A stretch of 64,000 bases of DNA from assembly GCA_023374025.1 (NCBI GenBank), contig SIJG01000009.1, positions 2,948,954-3,012,953 on the forward strand. Reading direction: 5' to 3'. The DNA comes from Heterodera schachtii (Eukaryota > Nematoda > Chromadorea > Rhabditida > Heteroderidae). The position numbers and the translations under genes were made by a program. Positions 1 through 9,220 of the stretch are shown here, piece after piece (position 1 is the stretch's first letter; the number at the start of each line of letters is the position of its first letter). Under the pieces are notes generated by a model. That model did not search any database and was not told the DNA's origin. It saw only the letters and a list, made by a program, of their open reading frames with translations.

Positions 1-107
1 CTTTGAGAAAATTTAACTATACTTTTTAAAAAATTTTTATTTGGTGAAGGTTTTTAGTGCATATAAAAGCATATTTTTGGGGTTTTTGAGAATAAATGCA
101 TATTTGG
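1..107. other. AT-rich flank with GCATATTT-type motifs
   Basis: No gene is seen. The segment carries several copies of a GCATATTT-like motif followed by G-rich bases. Similar text recurs at about 1115-1165, on the other side of the hAT insertion, so the transposon appears to have landed inside an older degenerate repeat. Confidence 0.4.
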
Positions 108-414
108 CCATATAGCAGGGTTCGGATCGAAAATTTTTCCAAATCAGAACATCAGGCCCAAAAAATCAGATTTTGGGGTCGAAAATCAGAACATTTTGCA
201 AAATTGCTTCAAATCAGTTATTTTTATAATTTTTCAATCAAAAATGTATTAAAAATTATATTTTTTTGCCTCCGATTATCATCTTTAAAAATTTTAGTGA
301 GGAAATTAGCAAATTGAAAATTTCAGTGCACTGGGGATGAAAAATCAGATTTTTAAGAATTTTTTTGCGGCGGATTTTTCCAAAACTTTTGGGAAATGGG
401 CGAGCGGAGAGGGT

Positions 415-440
415 CCGGCGGTGCCGATAGGCGCCGCCGG
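415..440. repeat. GC-rich hairpin module, copy A (inside first hAT element)
   Basis: A 26-nt near-perfect palindrome: an 11-bp stem starting CCGGCGG and ending CCGCCGG, with one T.G pair and a GATA loop. It stands out sharply in AT-rich DNA. It is followed by T-rich sequence and a GATTTGTTAACAGATTTT segment. Closely similar modules occur at 614-639, 25668-25690 and, inverted, at 30465-30490. Confidence 0.85.
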
Positions 441-613
441 AAATTTTTTTTTTTTTGTAATTTCGTACTGATTTGTTAACAGATTTTCATCAAAAAAGGA
501 CAATTTTTGCAATTAAAAGCCAAGCGACGACTATTCCTTGCGTTTAACGACGCCTTTTTTTGCCGAATTTTTTCAAAAAATTTTAGGGGATGGACAGGTC
601 AGGGGAGCGGCGT

Positions 614-639
614 CCGGCGGTGCCGATAGGCGCCGCCGG
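614..639. repeat. GC-rich hairpin module, copy B (inside first hAT element)
   Basis: The same 26-nt hairpin as copy A, in the same orientation about 200 bp downstream within the same transposon. It is again followed by a GATTTGTTAACAGATTTT segment and then AAATGACCAAATTTTG-like text. The flanking similarity extends well beyond the hairpin, so this is an internal duplication of a ~120-150 bp module. Confidence 0.85.
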
Positions 640-916
640 GAAAAATTTTGCGATTTTTAATGCGATTTGTTAACAGATTTTTGTAAAAAATGACCAAATT
701 TTGCCACAAATCTTATATTTTCTTGATAAAATAGTGACATTATGCCATAAAATTTCAAAATTATGAGTATGTTTAGGAAATTAGAACAAAATTTGGTCGC
801 TACCCCAAAATCAGAACATTTCTGACAAATCAGAACATTTTTATTTTATCAGATTTGGACCCTCCAAATCAGAACATTTCGGATAAATCAGAACAGATCC
901 GAACCCTGCCATATAG

Positions 917-1549
917 TCGTCAATTATTTTCAATGCCAATTGTTACCGAGTCTTGCGAAACTTTGAAAAAAAATTTGTTAATAAAAATTTTTTTTGCAAA
1001 TTGCCAAAAAACGTTTATTAATTCATTGTTTTTTTATTTTTAAGCCGTCAATTCTGAATTTTTTACATAACTTTTGAATTTTTAAGGATTCAAAGTCATT
1101 CTTCTAGTTTTTACGGCATATTTTAGTGCATATTTGGGCATTTTTCGGGTTTTTAGGGCATATTTGGGGGATTTTGTAATATTGTTGTTATTTATAATTT
1201 TATCCATAATGCTAAAAATTGCTCGTCCTATTTATAACAAATTTAAACATATGGAGCGAGTCGTGTTGAATAACATTTCAAACTTTAAAATAAAAAAGAT
1301 AAATATTGAAAATAAGCCAAGAAATGGTGAAGAATAATTAAGGTCATGATGATAGATATTTTATTAAGAAACTAAAGAATTATCATTTAAAAGGCGATGG
1401 TAATAAATAAATCATTTGCTTAAAATTAGGTTAAATGTTCAACAAAATACGCAAAAAAATAAACATTTATAAGAAAAGCAATTAGTCAAAGAAAAAAAAA
1501 AAAATTATTTTTTCACTTCTTTAATGTTAAAAATGAATGTAAACAAAGA
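917..1549. other. AT-rich spacer, no gene seen
   Basis: AT-rich sequence between the hAT element and the tandem duplication. Around 1115-1165 it carries GCATATTT-type motifs like those at 58-107. An open frame at 1134-1337 encodes low-complexity residues and I do not regard it as a gene. Confidence 0.5.
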
Positions 1550-1550
1550 A

Positions 1551-3485
1551 TCGAAAATCTAATAAAAGTATAAAAGCTTTATTTTTTGCATACTTGCCAA
1601 AATAGTAAACATATAACAAACCAAAAGTAAATATAAAAATTAAACATGCAAATCAAAAGAAAATTTGTATTTGTATAAATACAAAATAAAATATACTGAA
1701 TTTTTTTAAAAAAGATACTAATTAAAATATTTATTTAAACATTTTTGCGGGATGAACCCGAATGTTTATCTAGATAACTAAATTTTAGCATCTTTTATAT
1801 TCCACAACTTAGCCATAACGTGAACTAAAAAACGAAATTAAATTACGAAGTGACTCTTTTATATAAATTACAATAATTTATATTTATTATTAAATAACCC
1901 AAATAATTTTATGGTATTCATAACAAATACTGAATTTAAATAAATTGCAACAAAACAATTGACAAAATATTCAGTGAAATCTCAAAATAATTGGAATGTA
2001 TTCCTTCAATTGTTAATAATAAAAAATTGTTTTATAAATTTTTATTTAAAAAAATATTTTTGAAATACTAATATTAAAATAAATATAATAAGTACTTTTA
2101 TATTAAAATATTAAAAACAAAAAACGAACAAAAAAACACATCAAGAAAGATAAATTTGTTAGACACACTTTATTTAAAATCATAAATACAATGGTCTTAT
2201 TATAAAAGTGATAAAGTCAAATGTAAATTTAATATGGCGAATATTAAACTGAGCAAGTATTAATTATTTTTTTCTTATTTATTTTAAAACTTTAAAATTT
2301 ACTTTTATTTTTATAATCATGATAGCAGCATAAGAAAATATTACTAAGAAATTTATTAACTAAAATACTAATTTATTTTGTATTTGTTTTTGTGTCGTTT
2401 TAGCCACAAATCTGGCTAATCGATCTTTTTGAGATTGACAACAGTGCGTTTGATACAACTAATTTGGCAAAAAGATTGTTGTATTTGTAAACAAATAAGA
2501 CGAATAATACATATGTAGTTTAAATTATTCCAGTTATTTTTCCTAAATTCAAGCATAATAGAAAAAAGCGAAAAATAGTCCGTCCAAAAAAACAATAATT
2601 ATTTTAATTTCAAAGAAGTATTATTTAAATTTTCCAGAAAAAAAAGCTTAAATACTGGTAAATGAATTAATTCAAATTAAATTAAATAAATATTTTTGAT
2701 TGCTAAATTTCTTAAAATTATTACATACCTATACGGTTAATTCAATGAATAATTAAGTTTAAATATTATTGAGATGCTTTAGATAAATTAGTATCAAAAT
2801 GATATGCCTAATAATGCAATTAAGAAGATGGACGCTAAAGGGAAAACTAAGTTAATGTAATACATAAAAAATAAAGATAAACGCTATTGATATATTTAAA
2901 TAAAAATTTTAAAATGTTAAATTTAAATTACTCATATTAAATATTTCATGATTTCTTGATAAAATTATAATCCTCTATTCCATTAAACTCAAATTAAAAT
3001 TTATTGAAAGAATTAACATAATTTTATATAATATTTATTTTAAACTTTCATAAAATATTTTATATTAAAATATTTAAATTTTAGTAAATTAAATAAACCA
3101 CTGAGCTTTTATGATAATATAGTTAACAAAAAAACATAAATTAAAAAATTTTAATCAAAAAAAGGCAAATATTTAATTAAGAAATAAAAAAACTCGTATA
3201 TGTGGGTCAAAAAATTAAAAACCATTTTAAAAAAACTATTTTACAAAAAAAAAGATTAATTAACGTCCTTTGCAAAAACATAATAATCTTTATGAGAAAA
3301 TTTAATTATTATCATTTAAAAATGAATGCAATTATAAACAAATAAAATTAATTTATTGTCATGATTTGTATGATTATGAATAAAACTATAAAAGAATTTT
3401 CAAAATAATCTTTAATATTTAAATTAAAAAACATCCAAAATTTAATATTAATGCATATAAAAATATATAAATTATAAGTAATCAA
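1551..3485. other. AT-rich non-coding block within the duplicated unit
   Basis: About 1.9 kb of A-rich sequence lying 3' of the proline-rich gene on the minus strand. Apart from a short exon-like island at 2404-2490, no coding sequence is evident. It is repeated at 5507-7441. Its composition differs strongly from the adjoining viral-type genes, so it is either the AT-rich end of the element or captured host DNA. Confidence 0.6.
2404..2490 (+). other. Exon-like island (possible terminal exon), repeated at 6360-6446
   Basis: A good nematode-type 3' splice site (TCGTTTTAG) ends at 2403. It is followed in phase by 28 codons and a stop (2488-2490). The translation looks like ordinary protein, beginning PQIWLIDLFEIDNSAF, rather than the K/N/I/F/Y mixture that AT-rich DNA gives by chance. 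GC content is locally raised. No upstream exon was found, so it may be an exon relic. No family is recognised. Confidence 0.25.
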
Positions 3486-4826
3486 CTAAAATCTAGAAAC
3501 ATCACTTTGCGACGATGTTGAAGGGCCTGGCTCGGGCGAGTACTGTACTCTAACCCTTCTAGGTTGCCTCACCCGTTTTCTTATGCGCACCTCACCATTA
3601 TCATCATTTACAGGGTGGGGGCGTTTGGTCCCCCTCCTAGGCGGAGGAACATAGGGCATTTCTTCGACGACAGCAGCAGTAGGAGGACGTTGCTGCTGCT
3701 GCTGTGGAGTTCGTTCAATTTTTGGTTCTCTTTCCGGGATACGGTATGGTACGGGCCTCTTTGTTGGTTGCGGCTCATATTTTGGTTTGATTTTGGTCGT
3801 CGAGGGAGGGAAGTACCCGGCTTGCCTAGACGTGGATGGTCGCGGGTCCACCTCAAACTCTGGCTCTCTTTTCACCCGAGGCGCTGGAGTAGGGTGCTCG
3901 GCTTTCTTCCATTTCAGTTTTGACTGTTGTTTTTCTCTCTTGGTAGTAGGACGCGGTGGAGGTGGTTTTGGTTCAATTTTTGCTTTCGATCGAGGCGGAG
4001 ATGGGAGCCGTGGAGGTGAACGGTGATAAACCATAAATCTTTTGCGTCGTAAATCATCATCATTATCATTTGCCTCATCCTTTTGTAATTTTCTTCTGGT
4101 GGCAATCCTGTGCTGAGCAGTGTCCATCTCATCAATTTCGTTCGCATTGTCTGGTAGCACAGGCAAATCGCCATAGTACTGTGACGGCGCTGGCAGCGCG
4201 AATCCATTCTCCAACATATAGTCATCATCATCATCACTTTCGGGCAATGGCGCAGCAGCTGCTTCCGCTAGAAGGTCCCGCACCACCGGCTGCCGCTGCT
4301 GTATATTGTATCGGCTTTTCCGCCATTTCTCCAGACGACCACCTCTCCGAGAAGCTCTACTTGGTCTTGGGGGACGTTCAGGACGAGGCGGCGGACTTCC
4401 GGGTGGGGAGGGACCAGGAGGAGTTGGTCCAGGGGGAGGGTGTCTCCCAGGCGGTGGAGGTGGTGGAGGAGGGGGTCTACGCGGAGGGCGTCTCCTAGGT
4501 GACGGAGGTGGTGGTGGTGGCGCAGGGGGTCGAGGTGGAGTGTCAACAACTTCGGCATCTTCATCTTCACCACCTCTCCTTAACAACACACTTATCCCTT
4601 TGGTTAGCTCAACTTTGGCTGGTCTGTCGGCAAGTTCCCTCCTCATTTTCAAATATCGCCTAAGTTGTTGGTTGTAGTGAACATTTTTTGTAGAGGGATT
4701 CGTTCGCTCACCCCTGGCTCGGTTCATATCGTGTCGAACAGCATCCAGATTAAGGTCACCCGTGTCAGACATTGAGGTGAGACCCCTATAAATTTCTTGA
4801 GGAACAAGTAAAAATTTATTCGCCAT
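3486..4826 (-). CDS. Proline-rich 446-aa protein of Polinton/adintovirus-like element
   Basis: The start is ATG at 4824-4826. Residues about 1-75 form a conserved-looking N-terminus containing LVPQEIYRGL and NVHYNQQLRRYLKMRRE. I recall similar N-termini in uncharacterised proteins of animal endogenous DNA-virus elements, so this assignment rests on memory of the family. Residues about 97-155 are almost pure proline and arginine. Residues about 197-203 are an aspartate run. The C-terminal 170 residues are basic, with a glutamine run and an arginine/lysine patch near RIRKRVRQPRRVRV that could act as a nuclear-localisation or nucleic-acid-binding tail. The gene follows two overlapping small genes on the same strand with a spacer of about 50 bp. 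Its C-terminal portion, from about residue 187, is repeated at 7442-8222. Exact function is unknown; a virion or DNA-binding structural role is an inference. Confidence 0.75.
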   Translation of the reverse strand: MANKFLLVPQEIYRGLTSMSDTGDLNLDAVRHDMNRARGERTNPSTKNVHYNQQLRRYLKMRRELADRPAKVELTKGISVLLRRGGEDEDAEVVDTPPRPPAPPPPPPSPRRRPPRRPPPPPPPPPGRHPPPGPTPPGPSPPGSPPPRPERPPRPSRASRRGGRLEKWRKSRYNIQQRQPVVRDLLAEAAAAPLPESDDDDDYMLENGFALPAPSQYYGDLPVLPDNANEIDEMDTAQHRIATRRKLQKDEANDNDDDLRRKRFMVYHRSPPRLPSPPRSKAKIEPKPPPPRPTTKREKQQSKLKWKKAEHPTPAPRVKREPEFEVDPRPSTSRQAGYFPPSTTKIKPKYEPQPTKRPVPYRIPEREPKIERTPQQQQQRPPTAAVVEEMPYVPPPRRGTKRPHPVNDDNGEVRIRKRVRQPRRVRVQYSPEPGPSTSSQSDVSRF

Positions 4827-4879
4827 ATTTTGTCAAATGAATGAATGATTAAGAATGGAAACAAAATTGTTGAGGGTAT

Positions 4880-5260
4880 TTATGTGTTTTTGGTCATAAC
4901 AGACTTTGCCAATTCAATTAGAACGGGGGTTAACACGGCAGCAAACAATCCTCCAAATCCTGCGCCTTTCTGGACAAGCACACGCCGGGCGCCCCGCTCA
5001 CTTCTCGCTCTGCTCATCCTGCGTACGGTATCCACATGGGGCATCAGTCGCTTTTTCTGACGAGTTGAGAGTCGGAAGCGTGAAGCGACAAGGTTGAGAC
5101 AAATTTCCACCAGTGCGAGCAGCTGTTCGGAGTTTGCTTTCCCTATCAGTTTCTTACATTTTTTAGCGGATTTCGTCCTGGCCAGAGCACAAAGCCAGTC
5201 GGAATTCTCTTTTATAAGCTCTCCAATATTTACTTGTTGTTGTTGTTTATGCTGCTCCAT
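4880..5260 (-). CDS. Small basic protein with hydrophobic C-terminus, minor virion protein-like
   Basis: I place the start at ATG 5258-5260, giving 126 aa. It overlaps the upstream gene's stop by 14 bp, a typical tight viral-type junction. A longer frame reaches ATG 5351-5353, but that part lies within the upstream gene. The protein has a glutamine run, a helical segment containing LCALARTKSAKKCKKLIGKA, a segment EQLLALVEICLNLV, a basic stretch with LSTRQKKRLMPH, and a C-terminal KGAGFGGLFAAVLTPVLIEL. This architecture (leucine-rich middle, basic stretch, glycine/alanine hydrophobic tail) matches small proteins that recur beside capsid genes in animal Polinton/adintovirus-like elements, where some are compared with adenovirus core or cement proteins. 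The family-level match is from memory; the role is an inference. Confidence 0.7.
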   Translation of the reverse strand: MEQHKQQQQVNIGELIKENSDWLCALARTKSAKKCKKLIGKANSEQLLALVEICLNLVASRFRLSTRQKKRLMPHVDTVRRMSRARSERGARRVLVQKGAGFGGLFAAVLTPVLIELAKSVMTKNT

Positions 5261-5507
5261 TTTTTGGGATAAACACAACTGTTCCTTCATCTTCCTCCTG
5301 TTCATCTTTAAATATGTTTGTTCGAAGCCGTAACGATGGGTCCGATGAAGCATGCATATCGATCAGCAAATAACCGTAGGGACGGGCTGTCGCTTTGCGG
5401 TAGGCATCAAGGAAAAAGTCAAGTTGTCGTGGAAAGAGTTGAACACCAATGTTGCGAATAGACAACTGGGAATTTGGTGCCCGCATCAGGACCAGGTACT
5501 GAGCCAT
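5247..5507 (-). pseudogene. 5'-truncated gene for a YGYLLIDM-type virus-element protein
   Basis: The frame encodes 86 residues including LFPRQLDFFLDAYRKAT, the block YGYLLIDMHASSDPSLRLRTNIF and an acidic tail. The 'YGYLLID...RLRTNIF' pattern recurs, as I recall, in uncharacterised proteins of animal endogenous DNA-virus elements. The apparent ATG (5505-5507) straddles the duplication junction at 5505/5506. The true N-terminus is therefore missing and this start was created by the rearrangement. The 3' end overlaps the next gene by 14 bp, so the two were probably expressed together. Function unknown. Confidence 0.65.
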
Positions 5508-8222
5508 CGAAAATCTAATAAAAGTATAAAAGCTTTATTTTTTGCATACTTGCCAAAATAGTAAACATATAACAAACCAAAAGTAAATATAAAAATTAAA
5601 CATGCAAATCAAAAGAAAATTTGTATTTGTATAAATACAAAATAAAATATACTGAATTTTTTTAAAAAAGATACTAATTAAAATATTTATTTAAACATTT
5701 TTGCGGGATGAACCCGAATGTTTATCTAGATAACTAAATTTTAGCATCTTTTATATTCCACAACTTAGCCATAACGTGAACTAAAAAACGAAATTAAATT
5801 ACGAAGTGACTCTTTTATATAAATTACAATAATTTATATTTATTATTAAATAACCCAAATAATTTTATGGTATTCATAACAAATACTGAATTTAAATAAA
5901 TTGCAACAAAACAATTGACAAAATATTCAGTGAAATCTCAAAATAATTGGAATGTATTCCTTCAATTGTTAATAATAAAAAATTGTTTTATAAATTTTTA
6001 TTTAAAAAAATATTTTTGAAATACTAATATTAAAATAAATATAATAAGTACTTTTATATTAAAATATTAAAAACAAAAAACGAACAAAAAAACACATCAA
6101 GAAAGATAAATTTGTTAGACACACTTTATTTAAAATCATAAATACAATGGTCTTATTATAAAAGTGATAAAGTCAAATGTAAATTTAATATGGCGAATAT
6201 TAAACTGAGCAAGTATTAATTATTTTTTTCTTATTTATTTTAAAACTTTAAAATTTACTTTTATTTTTATAATCATGATAGCAGCATAAGAAAATATTAC
6301 TAAGAAATTTATTAACTAAAATACTAATTTATTTTGTATTTGTTTTTGTGTCGTTTTAGCCACAAATCTGGCTAATCGATCTTTTTGAGATTGACAACAG
6401 TGCGTTTGATACAACTAATTTGGCAAAAAGATTGTTGTATTTGTAAACAAATAAGACGAATAATACATATGTAGTTTAAATTATTCCAGTTATTTTTCCT
6501 AAATTCAAGCATAATAGAAAAAAGCGAAAAATAGTCCGTCCAAAAAAACAATAATTATTTTAATTTCAAAGAAGTATTATTTAAATTTTCCAGAAAAAAA
6601 AGCTTAAATACTGGTAAATGAATTAATTCAAATTAAATTAAATAAATATTTTTGATTGCTAAATTTCTTAAAATTATTACATACCTATACGGTTAATTCA
6701 ATGAATAATTAAGTTTAAATATTATTGAGATGCTTTAGATAAATTAGTATCAAAATGATATGCCTAATAATGCAATTAAGAAGATGGACGCTAAAGGGAA
6801 AACTAAGTTAATGTAATACATAAAAAATAAAGGTAAACGCTATTGATATATTTAAATAAAAATTTTAAAATGTTAAATTTAAATTACTCATATTAAATAT
6901 TTCATGATTTCTTGATAAAATTATAATCCTCTATTCCATTAAACTCAAATTAAAATTTATTGAAAGAATTAACATAATTTTATATAATATTTATTTTAAA
7001 CTTTCATAAAATATTTTATATTAAAATATTTAAATTTTAGTAAATTAAATAAACCACTGAGCTTTTATGATAATATAGTTAACAAAAAAACATAAATTAA
7101 AAAATTTTAATCAAAAAAAGGCAAATATTTAATTAAGAAATAAAAAAACTCGTATATGTGGGTCAAAAAATTAAAAACCATTTTAAAAAAACTATTTTAC
7201 AAAAAAAAAGATTAATTAACGTCCTTTGCAAAAACATAATAATCTTTATGAGAAAATTTAATTATTATCATTTAAAAATGAATGCAATTATAAACAAATA
7301 AAATTAATTTATTGTCATGATTTGTATGATTATGAATAAAACTATAAAAGAATTTTCAAAATAATCTTTAATATTTAAATTAAAAAACATCCAAAATTTA
7401 ATATTAATGCATATAAAAATATATAAATTATAAGTAATCAACTAAAATCTAGAAACATCACTTTGCGACGATGTTGAAGGGCCTGGCTCGGGCGAGTACT
7501 GTACTCTAACCCTTCTAGGTTGCCTCACCCGTTTTCTTATGCGCACCTCACCATTATCATCATTTACAGGGTGGGGGCGTTTGGTCCCCCTCCTAGGCGG
7601 AGGAACATAGGGCATTTCTTCGACGACAGCAGCAGTAGGAGGACGTTGCTGCTGCTGCTGTGGAGTTCGTTCAATTTTTGGTTCTCTTTCCGGGATACGG
7701 TATGGTACGGGCCTCTTTGTTGGTTGCGGCTCATATTTTGGTTTGATTTTGGTCGTCGAGGGAGGGAAGTACCCGGCTTGCCTAGACGTGGATGGTCGCG
7801 GGTCCACCTCAAACTCTGGCTCTCTTTTCACCCGAGGCGCTGGAGTAGGGTGCTCGGCTTTCTTCCATTTCAGTTTTGACTGTTGTTTTTCTCTCTTGGT
7901 AGTAGGACGCGGTGGAGGTGGTTTTGGTTCAATTTTTGCTTTCGATCGAGGCGGAGATGGGAGCCGTGGAGGTGAACGGTGATAAACCATAAATCTTTTG
8001 CGTCGTAAATCATCATCATTATCATTTGCCTCATCCTTTTGTAATTTTCTTCTGGTGGCAATCCTGTGCTGAGCAGTGTCCATCTCATCAATTTCGTTCG
8101 CATTGTCTGGTAGCACAGGCAAATCGCCATAGTACTGTGACGGCGCTGGCAGCGCGAATCCATTCTCCAACATATAGTCATCATCATCATCACTTTCGGG
8201 CAATGGCGCAGCAGCTGCTTCC
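5506..8222. repeat. Tandem duplication, right copy (2,717 bp)
   Basis: Second copy of 1550-4266, starting directly after the end of the first 3,956-bp unit. It contains the same AT-rich block (5507-7441), the exon-like island at 6360-6446, and the C-terminal part of the proline-rich gene. It ends within that gene, where it is joined to the ATPase gene. Confidence 0.95.
7442..8222 (-). pseudogene. Second, N-terminally truncated copy of the proline-rich gene
   Basis: This is the C-terminal ~260 codons of the proline-rich protein, matching 3486-4266. The N-terminal domain and the whole proline-rich segment are gone, and no in-frame ATG marks the new 5' end; the frame enters from the junction. 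Upstream of 8222 the sequence belongs to the ATPase gene in a different frame. It is therefore a rearrangement remnant. Confidence 0.85.
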
Positions 8223-8505
8223 CAAGAATGAGCAAAAGGGGCTTAGGGAAACGCTTAACTAATTCCTCGGATGGAACTCCCGCATACACATCGACTCCCG
8301 CCTTTTGCAGCGCCGGAACCGCCGAGTTCATTTCACCGAAACAGTAGAGCATGGAGACAGGTTTAGGGATGATCAATTGGTCCGATTCAGCAATAAACTT
8401 TAATAAAAATTCAGTCTTCCCCGATGAAGAGGGACCCGAAATGATTAGGCCAAACGGCAGTTTGAAGCAAACATCTTTATTGGTGAATGATTGTGTGTTA
8501 AGCAT
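8221..8505 (-). pseudogene. Truncated packaging-type P-loop ATPase (Walker A only)
   Basis: The start is ATG 8503-8505. Native sequence runs for about 95 codons. It has a hydrophobic strand then the Walker A motif GPSSSGKT (residues 24-31), preceded by KLPFGLIIS and followed by EFLLKFIAE. This resembles the A32/FtsK-HerA-type packaging ATPases of Polinton-like and related DNA viruses, an inference from motif and neighbours. The sequence breaks at FPKPLLLIL, where the hydrophobic strand of Walker B should end in acidic residues. Beyond 8222 the open frame continues to 7870 through the proline-rich gene in the wrong frame, giving a 211-residue chimera unlikely to function. Walker B and the sensor region are absent from the window. 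Confidence 0.75.
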
Positions 8506-8524
8506 TTTTTAGGGACAAAATGAA

Positions 8525-9220
8525 TTACAAGTTTGAGGTGGATGCTTTAATACTGTTGAAGAACTCATCAAGTGTTTTGTCAATGTCTCCAAGGTCCTCC
8601 TTGTTTTCCTCTTCTTCTTTCGGCTCTTCCTGTACCTTTTCTTCCTCAACAGGGCTATTGTTCACTTTTTTGTCCAGGGATTCCGCTAAAAGAAGGTTTC
8701 CGAGTACATTGATTGCGGTTTTGGCCTTCTTCCAACGCGCGCCGTCCTGCATGGCATCGGCCATTAGCCCAGCTTCCACTAAATCAAGCGCTACCTTTGC
8801 TTTGCGTTTCAAGTCCTGTTTATCCTCATTGGTGTGCGTCCCTTGGGCTGGGGTGGTAGTGGGGGTGGTAGTGCATGTGTCGGAGGGCAGGTCACCGTAG
8901 GGTACATTAAACACGCGGGCCTTGTTTTTCACACGGAAGAAGCAGTGGCCGGGTAGATCGTAGACAACATCAAAGGGGACGAATTGGGCTTTGCTGATCC
9001 GGCTGCACCACATGGTGATCCCCTTCTTGGTAACCATTATGTCCACCTCGACTTCAGTAGCTTTACAAGCGCGGCAGCGACCGCACTCATCAAACGGTAT
9101 AAAACGGGGGGTGGACAGACGAGGACCGCTCACAGTTATACCGCTCGTTGTCACGGTTATGTCCGATTGGGCGAGAATTTGATTGACAAGGGATCTCTTG
9201 TCGGACATATTGATAGCCAT
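8525..9220 (-). CDS. 231-aa protein with internal two-fold repeat, unrecognised
   Basis: The start is ATG 9218-9220; a second in-frame Met at codon 5 is an alternative. Residues about 20-44 and 60-84 are an internal repeat of period 40 (pattern DIxVTxxGIT...F(I/V)PFD). A cysteine cluster CGRCRAC lies at 46-52 between the two halves, with another Cys at 72. The C-terminal half is acidic and Glu/Lys-rich, probably disordered or coiled. The gene ends 19 bp before the ATPase start on the same strand, so the two look co-transcribed. A possible TATA box (TATTTAAG, 9280-9287) lies about 60 bp upstream of the ATG. I recognise no family. The paired repeats with CxxCxxC suggest a small metal-binding or virion protein, but this is only a guess. 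Confidence 0.65.
   Translation of the reverse strand: MAINMSDKRSLVNQILAQSDITVTTSGITVSGPRLSTPRFIPFDECGRCRACKATEVEVDIMVTKKGITMWCSRISKAQFVPFDVVYDLPGHCFFRVKNKARVFNVPYGDLPSDTCTTTPTTTPAQGTHTNEDKQDLKRKAKVALDLVEAGLMADAMQDGARWKKAKTAINVLGNLLLAESLDKKVNNSPVEEEKVQEEPKEEEENKEDLGDIDKTLDEFFNSIKASTSNL

Larger units (their letters stand above)
108..916. mobile_element. Non-autonomous hAT-type transposon with 8-bp target duplications
   Basis: The element proper is 116-908 (793 bp). It begins CAGGGTTCGGATC and ends with the exact reverse complement, a 13-bp perfect terminal inverted repeat. It is flanked on both sides by the identical 8 bp CCATATAG (108-115 and 909-916). An 8-bp duplication with CAGGG-type termini is the signature of the hAT superfamily. 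No transposase frame is present, so it would need a transposase from elsewhere. Copies of AATCAGAACAT lie near both ends (for example around 144, 184, 790, 866 and 886), as expected of subterminal transposase-binding repeats. Two GC-rich hairpins lie inside. Short open frames at 96-317 and 855-1043 cross the element ends and are not genes. Confidence 0.88.
1550..4266. repeat. Tandem duplication, left copy (2,717 bp)
   Basis: This block matches 5506-8222 at a fixed offset of 3,956 bp. One substitution was seen by eye (A at 2877, G at 6833). The match stops abruptly at both ends: base 1549 differs from 5505, and 4267 differs from 8223. The arrangement is a 3,956-bp unit (1550-5505) followed directly by a partial second unit. 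It contains ~1.9 kb of AT-rich DNA plus the C-terminal part of the proline-rich gene. The near identity means either a recent duplication or an assembly join of two haplotypes. Confidence 0.95.

Noticed and set aside
3564..4677. Several plus-strand and other-frame open frames over the proline-rich gene
   Set aside because: They mirror the GC-rich minus-strand gene; Gly-rich and His-rich translations are shadows of its proline and aspartate runs, and the same frames repeat in the duplicated copy.
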